From: CAVQZC01 sp963718315 | Lineage (GTDB): Bacteria > Actinomycetota > Thermoleophilia > Gaiellales > JAICJC01 | NCBI GenBank assembly: GCA_963718315.1 | Contig: CAVQZC010000012.1 | Location: 434,001 to 498,000, forward strand | Direction: 5' to 3' | DNA: 64,000 nt | Shown here: one piece after another, positions 1-7,399 of the stretch | How the letters are laid out: every line of letters begins with the position of its first letter | Numbering within the stretch: the first letter of the stretch is position 1 | Program-made: the position numbers and the translations under genes | The notes under the pieces: model-generated | Database searches by the model: none | What the model was told of the DNA's origin: nothing | Seen by the model: only the letters and a program-made list of their open reading frames with translations

Positions 1-1647
1 CACGCCTGCTTCATCTACGCCGTCGAGCCGGACAGCTCGCTGGTGCTGCGGGCGGTGTCCGATCCGTACGGCGCGCTGGTCGGGCGGCTCCGCTTCGACC
101 CCGGCGAGGGCCTGTCCGGCTGGGTCGCAGCCAACAACCAGCCCGTCTTCATCTCCGAGAACGCCCTTGCAGACCCCCGTGTCAAGATCGTTCCCGAGGC
201 GGAGGAGGAGAAGTACCAGTCCCTCTGCGGCGCGCCGCTGAACGCCAAGTCGGGCGAGGTGATCGGCGTCATCGCGCTGCACGCCGAGGCGCCCAAGGAG
301 TTCACGCAGAGCGACGTCGAGTTCCTCGTCCACGCCGCCAGCCTGGTCGCCGGCGCGATCGAGAACGCGCGTCTGTTCGAGGAGACCACGCGCCGGCTGA
401 CGGTGGTCGAGGGTCTGTCCGACCTCAGCCGCGCGGTCGCCGGCGCCACCACCATGGACGCGCTGCTGACGGCGGTCACCCGCCGCGCCCAGCGCCTGCT
501 CGGCGCCGATCTCTGCCAGGTCTACGTCGCGGATCCTTCGGGCACCCGCCTGGTGGTCGGAGCGTCGTGGCCACAGATGCCGGCGCGCGACCCGATCGGC
601 CTGGACGAGCTGGGTGTGGAGCTGGCCATCGCCACCCGCCGGACGACGGAGCAGGAGGGGCGCCGCCTGGCCGCCACGCTGTGGGGCGAGAGCTGCGAGG
701 GCTGCGCGATCGCCGTCCCGCTGGTCGTCGCCGAGGAGCTGGTGGGGCTGCTGGCGCTGCGCCTGCCTGCCGGCCGGCAGATCAACGCCGAGGAGCGCGA
801 GCTGACCGCGTCGATCGCCGGGCAGACCGCGATCGCCATGAAGAACGTGCAGCTGATCGACAGGCTGACCGAGCGCAACGCGATCAAGGACTTCCTCGAG
901 GACCTCGCTCACGGGTCGGCGACGCCGTCGGAGCTCGCCGACCGGGCCGTGGCCCTCGGCTGCGAGCTCGACCAGCCGCACCTCGTGCTCCAGGCCGTGC
1001 CCGCCCCCGGGCCGAACACCGAGCCCTGGGAACAGGTCGCAGATGCCCTCGAGACAGAGGCGACCCGGGCGTTTCCGGGCAGCGTCTTCGACCGCCGCGA
1101 CAGCGCCGTCCGCGGCCTGGTGCGGCTGCGGGGCCGCGACCACGCCGCCGTGGCCGAGCAGCTCCGGCGCATCCACTCGAAGCTGAACGAGCGCCACCCG
1201 CTGGCGATCGGCCTCTCGCACCCCTGCCAGGGCGCGACCAGCTTCCCCACCGGGTTTGGCGAGGCCGAGCACGCGGTCGCCGCCGCGGCCGTGATCAGCG
1301 TGCAGCCCGACGTTGTCAGCTTCGACGACCTGGGCGCCTACAAGTACCTGCTGCGGGTCGCGCAGGACGGCCGGGTGCGCGATCGCCGGGGAGACGCGCT
1401 GCGGATCCTGGCCGAATACGACGAACGGCACCGTGCGCAGCTCCTGAACACGCTTGAGGAGTTCCTGAAGCGGCGCGGCAACATCGCCGCGGCTGCGCAG
1501 ACGCTGTACGTCCACCCCAACACGCTCCGCCAGCGCCTGCGCCGGATCCAGGACCTGACCGGTCTCGACGTCACCGAGGAGGACTGGCTGATGATCGAGA
1601 TCGAGCTCAAGCTGCTGCGCCTGGAAACCGCGCTCGGCCGAGCCTGA
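1..1647 (+). CDS. GAF domain PucR-family transcriptional regulator (5' partial)
   Basis: The reading frame is open from base 1, so the true start lies left of the window. Two GAF-type sensor regions are visible (about codons 1-115 and 135-275; the motif LTVVEGLSDLSRAVAGATTM marks the linker). A central stretch follows, then a C-terminal PucR-type helix-turn-helix (RGNIAAAAQTLYVHPNTLRQ, just before the end), the DNA-binding module of PucR/CdaR regulators. The family activates or represses catabolic operons in response to small molecules. It lies 143 nt upstream of the gmaS gene in the same direction, so it is a natural candidate regulator of the methylamine island; that is inference. The tandem-GAF protein at the right end of the window uses the same linker style. 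Confidence 0.85.
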   Translation, partial: HACFIYAVEPDSSLVLRAVSDPYGALVGRLRFDPGEGLSGWVAANNQPVFISENALADPRVKIVPEAEEEKYQSLCGAPLNAKSGEVIGVIALHAEAPKEFTQSDVEFLVHAASLVAGAIENARLFEETTRRLTVVEGLSDLSRAVAGATTMDALLTAVTRRAQRLLGADLCQVYVADPSGTRLVVGASWPQMPARDPIGLDELGVELAIATRRTTEQEGRRLAATLWGESCEGCAIAVPLVVAEELVGLLALRLPAGRQINAEERELTASIAGQTAIAMKNVQLIDRLTERNAIKDFLEDLAHGSATPSELADRAVALGCELDQPHLVLQAVPAPGPNTEPWEQVADALETEATRAFPGSVFDRRDSAVRGLVRLRGRDHAAVAEQLRRIHSKLNERHPLAIGLSHPCQGATSFPTGFGEAEHAVAAAAVISVQPDVVSFDDLGAYKYLLRVAQDGRVRDRRGDALRILAEYDERHRAQLLNTLEEFLKRRGNIAAAAQTLYVHPNTLRQRLRRIQDLTGLDVTEEDWLMIEIELKLLRLETALGRA

Positions 1648-1694
1648 CTCCCGGGATCACGCCACCGTCACACCTGCGTCACGCCAATCTCACG

Positions 1695-1710
1695 ACCGGG
1701 CTATGCCGGT
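1695..1710. promoter_or_regulatory. Palindromic operator-like site upstream of gmaS
   Basis: ACCGG-GCTATG-CCGGT, a 5+6+5 inverted repeat ending 80 nt before the gmaS ATG. Fourteen of 16 bases match a site at 18106-18121 upstream of the APC permease. A TTGGCA (-35-like) lies at 1725-1730, 14 nt downstream; in the second site a TTTACA lies 24 nt downstream, one helical turn further. Binding protein unknown; the adjacent PucR-type regulator is a candidate. Confidence 0.4.
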
Positions 1711-1790
1711 TTGCCGGACGCCCCTTGGCAACGCGCCCGATTCGTGGGATGTTCTGCCACGTCACTACCGGCACAAAAGGAGACGGAGGT

Positions 1791-3161
1791 ATGGCTACCG
1801 TGAGTGCGCGCCCCCTTGCGGACACGATCCGCGCGAAGGCCGAGCAGGACGGCATCAAGTTCTTTTTTGCTCAGTTTGTTGATATGAACGCGAAGCCGTC
1901 GGCGAAGCTGGTGCCGATCGAGAACTGGGAAGGATTGGTCACCGAGGGCGCAGGGTTTGCGGGATTCGCCGCCGGCCCGATCGGCCAGACCCCGGCTTCG
2001 CCCGACATGATGGCGATCCCCGACCTGGCCAGCTACTCGCCGGTGCCGTTCAAGCCGGGACTTGCACGATTTGCCTGCGACATCACCGTTCAGGGCAAGG
2101 AGTGGCCCTACTGCCCCCGCACCATCCTCCGTCACCAGCTGGAGCGGGCAAAGAAGCTTGGCTACACGTTCAAGGTCGGCATGGAGCTCGAGTTCTTCCT
2201 GCTCCGCGAGGTCGACGGCAAGCTCGAGCTGGCCGACCCGCTCGACCGGCTCGACCAGCCCTGTTACGACATGAAGGGCCTGACCCGCCACTACGAGTTC
2301 TTGAGCCGGCTGTCGACCTACGTCAACCAGCTGGGCTGGGGCAGCTACGCCAACGACCACGAGGACGCCAACGGCCAGTTCGAGTCGAACTTCCAGTTCG
2401 CAGAGGCGCTGACCACCGCCGACCGGGCGATCTTCTTCCGCTACATGGTGCACGCCATGGCCCAGGCGGAGGGGATGATGGCGACGTTCATGCCCAAGCC
2501 GTTCGGCCACCTGACCGGCAACGGCGGCCACTTCCACATGTCGCTGTGGGACGACGACGACAACGACCTGTTCGCCGACGACGGCGACCCCCAGGGACTG
2601 GGCCTCTCCAAGCTCGGCTACCACTTCACCGCCGGCCTGCTCAAGCACGCCAAGGCCTACATCGCAATCAGCGCCCCCACCGTCAACAGCTACAAGCGCC
2701 TGACCACCACCGCCGGCACCCCCACCTCGGGCGCCACCTGGTCGCCGATCTTCATCACCTACGGCGCCAACAACCGCACCCAGATGCTGCGGCTGCCCGG
2801 CGGCCACGTCGAGGACCGCACGGTGGACGGCTCGTGCAACCCCTACCTGGCCATGGCTGCCATCCTGGCCGCCGGCCTGGACGGCATCGAGAACGAGCTC
2901 GACGCCGGCCCCTACAACGACGAGAACCTCTACACGCTCAGCCGCGAGGAGCTCAAGCAGCGCGGCATCGACCTGCTTCCCTCCAACCTGCTCGACGCCA
3001 CCCGCGAGCTGGAAACGGACGACGTGCTGCGCAAGGCGCTGGGCAAGACCGCCACCGAGGACTACGTCGACTACTACGTCAAGACCAAGCAGGAAGAGTG
3101 GGCCGCCTACCACGAGCAGGTCACGCAGTGGGAAGTCGACCGCTACCTCACGCTCTTCTAG
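1791..3161 (+). CDS. gmaS: Glutamine synthetase-like ligase, probable gamma-glutamylmethylamide synthetase
   Basis: A 456-aa glutamine-synthetase-fold enzyme of the GlnT/GmaS branch. Metal and glutamate-site motifs are visible: ELEFF at 132-136, HEDANGQFE from H190, NGGHFHMSLW from N244. Start chosen at ATG 1791 because AAAAGGAGACGGAGG lies just upstream; an in-frame GTG/ATG extension from 1725 has no conservation-like content. GlnT and GmaS cannot be told apart by eye. Position beside mgs/mgd and C1 genes argues for ATP-dependent ligation of methylamine to glutamate giving gamma-glutamylmethylamide, first step of the N-methylglutamate pathway. Alternative: an ammonium-assimilating GlnT. Its 3' end faces the EamA transporter 11 nt away. 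Confidence 0.8.
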   Translation: MATVSARPLADTIRAKAEQDGIKFFFAQFVDMNAKPSAKLVPIENWEGLVTEGAGFAGFAAGPIGQTPASPDMMAIPDLASYSPVPFKPGLARFACDITVQGKEWPYCPRTILRHQLERAKKLGYTFKVGMELEFFLLREVDGKLELADPLDRLDQPCYDMKGLTRHYEFLSRLSTYVNQLGWGSYANDHEDANGQFESNFQFAEALTTADRAIFFRYMVHAMAQAEGMMATFMPKPFGHLTGNGGHFHMSLWDDDDNDLFADDGDPQGLGLSKLGYHFTAGLLKHAKAYIAISAPTVNSYKRLTTTAGTPTSGATWSPIFITYGANNRTQMLRLPGGHVEDRTVDGSCNPYLAMAAILAAGLDGIENELDAGPYNDENLYTLSREELKQRGIDLLPSNLLDATRELETDDVLRKALGKTATEDYVDYYVKTKQEEWAAYHEQVTQWEVDRYLTLF

Positions 3162-3172
3162 ACAGACTCACC

Positions 3173-3994
3173 TCACGCGGTGATGAGCACGACGCCGGTC
3201 AGTGCGAGGGCGACGCCCAACCACTGCCCGGCGGCGAGCCGCTCTCCCTGGCCGAGGTGCGCAAGGCCGACGGTGACCACCGGGTAGAGCGATGACAGCA
3301 CGGCCACCAGGCTGAGCAGCCCCAGCGTGGCGGCGGTGGCGAACGCCACGTTGGCGGTGGTGTCGATCAGGCCAATGACCGCGATCGAGGGCACCGCCGA
3401 GCGCGCCACCCGAGGCCGCAGGACCAGGGCAGCGACCACGAACACGGCCAGGGAGGTGCCACGCGAGACCATCACCGCCCACACCGGGTCGGCCTCGGCG
3501 GCGCGGTCGAGGCCCACCAACTGCAGTCCCAGAGCGAGCGTTGCCGTGAGAGCGAACGCCACCGCAACCCGGTTGGTGCCACCAGCCGAGCCAGGCTCTC
3601 GGGACACCATGACGATGCCGGCGATGGCGGCGACGATGCCGATGGTGCCGGCCGGCCCGGGGCGATCGCCGCCGGCGATCCCGACCAGCACGGGCACGAT
3701 CACGCTGGTCGCCAGAATGGGGGCAGCGACGCTCATCGAGCCGAGGGTCATCGCCCGGTAGAAGCAGCCGATCGCGACGGCGCCGGCCAGGCCGGCTCCG
3801 ACCGCCGCCGTGAGGTCCGCCACGTGCCCAGGGCCCTGCCCGCGCAGCGCGACGACGACCACGACGCCGAGCAGTCCGGCGGTCTGGCTGATCGCGATGA
3901 CGGCAACCAGTGGGTGCCGGCGGCTGGCGACGCCGCCCAGGTAGTCCGCGACACCCCAGCAGAGGGACGCACAGAGGGCGAGCAGAGCCGGCAT
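3173..3994 (-). CDS. EamA/DMT-family transporter
   Basis: A 273-aa hydrophobic protein with about ten predicted membrane segments in the two-fold EamA pattern (MPALLALCASLCWGVADYL at the N-terminus, SVIVPVLVGIAGGDRPGPAG in the middle). DMT-family proteins move amino acids or other small metabolites; the substrate cannot be read from sequence. Start chosen at ATG 3994: a CATACT -10-like box (4001-4006, minus strand) lies exactly six bases upstream, fitting a leaderless mRNA, and the longer frame to 4198 is low-complexity. It sits between gmaS and mgsA on the opposite strand, so it is not in their transcript. Confidence 0.8.
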   Translation of the reverse strand: MPALLALCASLCWGVADYLGGVASRRHPLVAVIAISQTAGLLGVVVVVALRGQGPGHVADLTAAVGAGLAGAVAIGCFYRAMTLGSMSVAAPILATSVIVPVLVGIAGGDRPGPAGTIGIVAAIAGIVMVSREPGSAGGTNRVAVAFALTATLALGLQLVGLDRAAEADPVWAVMVSRGTSLAVFVVAALVLRPRVARSAVPSIAVIGLIDTTANVAFATAATLGLLSLVAVLSSLYPVVTVGLAHLGQGERLAAGQWLGVALALTGVVLITA

Positions 3995-4134
3995 CGCGCA
4001 AGTATGGCAAGCGGAAGCATGTGGGAATCGCACATAGGGCGAGTCGGAATTGTTCGCCGCCTGGTACTGCCCCCAGGGCCGCTTAGTCCCTAGGATCTCA
4101 TGGCAACCACCGCATTGAAAGGGAATCGCCACCG

Positions 4135-5034
4135 GTGTGCGGGCTATGTGGATTTCTCTATAAGGACCCCGAGCGCTACGGCGCGATAGGGGAGGCAATG
4201 TTCGAGATGCTCACGCCTCTCGACCGTCGCGGCACCGACTCGACAGGCGCCGCGCTGTACGGCCGCCCGGAGCCGGACAGCTACGTCCTGCGGGTGCGCA
4301 TGGAGGCCAACGGCGACACGCCGGGCCGCGTCGTCGAGGCGCTGGCCGAGGCCGGCCAGGTCACCGAGCAGTCGCACACCGGCGGCAACCTGCGGGCGCG
4401 GCTCGCCTACCAGGGCGACCTCGGCGACCTCACCGACCTGGTCGAGGACGTGCCCGACACCGAGGTGTTCTCGATCGGGCGGTCGATGGAGATCGTCAAG
4501 GACGTTGGCGACGCAGCAAACGTCGAGCACGAGGCGCCATTCCGGGGCTTCGAGGGCAGCCACGCCATCGGCCACACGCGAATGGCCACCGAGTCGGTCG
4601 TCGACGTCGCTCACTCCCACCCATTCTGGGCGCGCCCGTTCCCCGACATCTCGGTGGTCCACAACGGCCACATCACCAACTACCACAAGCTGCGCCGCAA
4701 GCTCGAGAACCAGGGCCACCGGTTCGCGACCGGCAACGACTCCGAGGCGATCGCCGTCTACATCGCCGACAAGCTGGAACGGGGCGAGTCGCTCGAGGAT
4801 GCACTGCGCTCCTCGGTGCACGACCTGGACGGGACGTTCGCCTACCTGATCTCGACCCCACAGGGGATCGGCTGCGCCCGCGACCGGTTCGCGCTGAAGC
4901 CCCTGATCTTCGCCGAGAACGACGAGATCGTGCTGGTCGCGTCGGAGGAGATCTCGCTGCGCGAGGTGTCCGACGACCCCGCGCTGGTGCCGCGCGAGAT
5001 GGGAGCCGGGGAGGTGCGCTGGTGGCTACGCTGA
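4135..5034 (+). CDS. mgsA: Class II glutamine amidotransferase subunit, probable N-methylglutamate synthase A
   Basis: A 299-aa Ntn-type glutaminase domain. It begins MCGLCGFLY, so Cys2 becomes the N-terminal nucleophile after Met removal. RMATESVVDVAHSHPF and VHNGHITNYHKLR are the typical active-site loops. GTG start with AAAGGGAA about 12 nt upstream. It is homologous to the amidotransferase part of glutamate synthase, split here as in GlxB/MgsA. In the proposed complex it hydrolyses gamma-glutamylmethylamide (or glutamine) and passes the amine to the FMN subunit. A TAGGAT -10-like box is at 4091-4096. It overlaps mgsB by 13 nt, so the two are translationally coupled. Confidence 0.8.
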   Translation: MCGLCGFLYKDPERYGAIGEAMFEMLTPLDRRGTDSTGAALYGRPEPDSYVLRVRMEANGDTPGRVVEALAEAGQVTEQSHTGGNLRARLAYQGDLGDLTDLVEDVPDTEVFSIGRSMEIVKDVGDAANVEHEAPFRGFEGSHAIGHTRMATESVVDVAHSHPFWARPFPDISVVHNGHITNYHKLRRKLENQGHRFATGNDSEAIAVYIADKLERGESLEDALRSSVHDLDGTFAYLISTPQGIGCARDRFALKPLIFAENDEIVLVASEEISLREVSDDPALVPREMGAGEVRWWLR

Positions 5035-5726
5035 CCTCCGAGATCGACTGCACGCAGCACACGACCCGCGAGATCAATCAGGCGATCAAGCGGGCGGCGG
5101 CCGACGGCGTGCCCGAGGTGCGGCTGACCAAACCGGCAGCACGGCACTGCCTGGGCGTCGCGGTGATGCACGAGATCCGCGTCGTGTTCGACGGACCGGT
5201 CGGCTGGTACTGCGGCGGCATGTGCGACGGCGCGGAGATCGTCGTCAACGGCAACTGCGGCTGGAGCGTCGGCGAGAACCTGATGTCGGGCAGCATCAGC
5301 GTGCACGGCAACGGCGGCAACTCGGCCGGCGCCACGATTCGCGGCGGCCGCATCTTCGTGGCCGGCGACACCGGCGCCCGCACCGGCATCTCGATGAAGG
5401 GCGGCACGATGGTCGTCGGCGGGTCGGTCGGCTACATGTCCGGCTTCATGATGCAGCGGGGCACGATGATCGTGTGCGGGGACGCCGCCGAGGGCATCGG
5501 CGACTCGATGTACGAAGGCACCGTGTACGTGGGAGGCACGATCGGGTCGCTGGGCTCGGACTGCGTCGAGGCGGAGATCACCGGCGAGGACCGCCAGCTG
5601 CTGGAGCGGGAGCTCTCCGCCGAGGGCATCGACTCCGGCGCGCACGACTGGAAGAAGCTGCAGTCGGGCCGCAAGCTGTGGAACTTCAGCAAGCATGAAT
5701 ACGACGCGTGGAGGGCAGCGCTGTGA
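5022..5726 (+). CDS. mgsB: GXGXG-domain subunit, probable N-methylglutamate synthase B
   Basis: A 234-aa right-handed beta-helix domain equal to the C-terminal domain of the glutamate synthase large chain. The repeating glycine pattern is clear (GNGGNSAGATIRGGRIFVAG, then GGTMVVGGSVGYMSGFMMQ). It has no catalytic residues of its own; in glutamate synthase it is structural and packs the amidotransferase against the FMN domain. GTG start with GGGAGCCGGGGAGG upstream, inside the 3' end of mgsA. Its stop overlaps the mgsC start as GTGA. Alternative name GlxC. Confidence 0.8.
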   Translation: MATLTSEIDCTQHTTREINQAIKRAAADGVPEVRLTKPAARHCLGVAVMHEIRVVFDGPVGWYCGGMCDGAEIVVNGNCGWSVGENLMSGSISVHGNGGNSAGATIRGGRIFVAGDTGARTGISMKGGTMVVGGSVGYMSGFMMQRGTMIVCGDAAEGIGDSMYEGTVYVGGTIGSLGSDCVEAEITGEDRQLLERELSAEGIDSGAHDWKKLQSGRKLWNFSKHEYDAWRAAL

Positions 5727-7132
5727 GCGACTTCGTCCCTCGTGGCAGCGACGGCCACGTGCTGCAGAAGCTGTGGGTGTGGTCGCCGGAGACCATCGAC
5801 GACATCCAGACCAAGGCCGATCTCGGCCGCTACACGAACCGCGGGCTGGGCACGACCCGGCACACGCCTCACTTCCAGGACCTGACGTTCGTCCCCTGCA
5901 CGCTGTCACGGGTGCCGCTGGAGGGCTACCGCGAGACCTGCGACACGGCGATCGAGATCGGCGGGCGCCACGGCGCCAAGCCGATCCGGCTGAGCACACC
6001 GATCACGATCGCCGGCATGAGCTACGGCGCCCTGTCGCGCAACGCCAAGCAGGCGCTCGGCATGGCCGCGACCCGGATGGGGATCTCGACGACCACGGGC
6101 GACGGCGGCATGCTCGACCTCGAGCGCGAGGCATCCGACCAGCTGGTGTACCAGGTGCTGCCGAGCCGCTATGGATTCAACCCGCACCACCTGCGGATGG
6201 CGAACGCGGCCGAGATCGTGATCGGCCAGGGAGCGAAGCCCGGTACCGGCGGCCTGCTCCTGGGCGCCAAGGTGTCGCCGATCATCGCCGAGGCGCGGAC
6301 GCTGCCACCGGGCGTCGATCAGCGCTCACCCTGCCGCCACCCCGACTTCGTCGGGCCCGACGACCTGCAGATCAAGATCGAGGAGCTACGCGAGGCGACC
6401 GACGGGCAGATCCCGATCTACCTCAAGATCGGCGCCTGCCGTGTCTCGGACGACGTCAAGCTCGCGTGCAAGGCGGGTGCGGACGTGATCGTCATCGACG
6501 GTCTCGAGGGCGGCACCGGCGCCTCGCCCGACTCGCTGATGGACCACACCGGGATCCCCACCATGGCGGGGCTGGTCGAGGCGGTCACGGCGATCCGCGA
6601 GATGGGCCTCGAGGGCGTCGTCAACCTGATCATCTCAGGGGGCATCAGAAACGGCGTCGACGCCGCCAAGGCGCTGGCGTTGGGCGCGGACGCGGTCTCG
6701 ATCGGCACCGCCGCCATGATCGCGCTGGGCTGCAACGCGCCCCGCTACATCGAGGACTACCACCGCCTTGGCGTCGAGCCCGGTGCGTGCCACCACTGCC
6801 ACACCGGCCTCTGCCCCGTGGGGATCACCACGCAGGACGAGGATCTGATCGCCCGGCTGCCGGTTGACGAGGCTGCCGACCGGGTCGAGGGCTTCCTCAA
6901 CTCGATGACGCAGGAGATGCAGATGTTCGCGCGGGCGTGCGGTAAGAACGACGTCCACGACCTCGAGCCCGAGGACCTGCGCGCCATGACTATCGAGGCC
7001 TCGGCCATCACCGGCGTGCCGCTGGTCGGCACCAACTTCGCCTTTCGTCCCGAATCGTTCGCCCAGGCCGTCGCCGAGGCCCTGGCGGCCCAGAGCAGCA
7101 ACGGTCACACAACCCACCAGGCGGTGCATTAG
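5723..7132 (+). CDS. mgsC: FMN/iron-sulfur glutamate synthase domain, probable N-methylglutamate synthase C
   Basis: A 469-aa FMN-binding TIM-barrel of the glutamate synthase large-chain family. ITIAGMSYGALSRNAKQAL and DGLEGGTGASPDSLMDHTG are family signatures, and cysteines 356, 359 and 364 (CHHCHTGLC) are in the position of the glutamate synthase [3Fe-4S] ligands, though the first spacing differs from the usual C-x5-C. It should condense the amine released by MgsA with 2-oxoglutarate and reduce it, giving N-methylglutamate if the amine is methylamine. GTG 5723 is preferred over GTG 5708 because GGAGGG lies eight bases upstream and the start overlaps the mgsB stop. Confidence 0.8.
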   Translation: MSDFVPRGSDGHVLQKLWVWSPETIDDIQTKADLGRYTNRGLGTTRHTPHFQDLTFVPCTLSRVPLEGYRETCDTAIEIGGRHGAKPIRLSTPITIAGMSYGALSRNAKQALGMAATRMGISTTTGDGGMLDLEREASDQLVYQVLPSRYGFNPHHLRMANAAEIVIGQGAKPGTGGLLLGAKVSPIIAEARTLPPGVDQRSPCRHPDFVGPDDLQIKIEELREATDGQIPIYLKIGACRVSDDVKLACKAGADVIVIDGLEGGTGASPDSLMDHTGIPTMAGLVEAVTAIREMGLEGVVNLIISGGIRNGVDAAKALALGADAVSIGTAAMIALGCNAPRYIEDYHRLGVEPGACHHCHTGLCPVGITTQDEDLIARLPVDEAADRVEGFLNSMTQEMQMFARACGKNDVHDLEPEDLRAMTIEASAITGVPLVGTNFAFRPESFAQAVAEALAAQSSNGHTTHQAVH

Positions 7133-7137
7133 TCCAT

Positions 7138-7399
7138 ATGTCGTTCTTGCTGAGCTGTCCGAACTGCGGTCCCAGACCCGTCGACGAGTACTCCTACGGC
7201 GGTGAGGTGACCAACCGCGCCGACCTCCTCCGAAGACGAGCGGGCCCTCTTCTCCTACCTCTACTTCCGGCGCAACGTGGCCGGGCCGCAGCGCGAGTGG
7301 TGGTTCCACTCGTCCGGGTGCCGCGAGTGGTTCCAGGCAGAGCGCGAGACCACCGACAACCGCGTCCTCCAGGTGGCCCGCCCCGGGGGGCTCGCATGA
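7138..7399 (+). pseudogene. mgdB: SoxD-like subunit, probable N-methylglutamate dehydrogenase B, frameshifted as sequenced
   Basis: A small zinc-binding sarcosine-oxidase delta-type protein of about 86 aa. The N-terminal half (MSFLLSCPNCGPRPVDEYSY, CxxC zinc ligands) is in the frame of 7138. The C-terminal half, with the family's YLYFRRN, EWWFHSSGCREWF and ERETTDNRV, is in the next frame and ends at TGA 7397-7399, overlapping the ATG of mgdC. Dropping one base near 7219 (an extra G in CGC-G-CCG-ACC) restores a normal-length protein reading NRPTSSEDERALF. Codon usage and conservation are intact on both sides, so a sequencing insertion is more likely than a dead gene. Without the correction the frame runs on into mgdC. 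Confidence 0.75.
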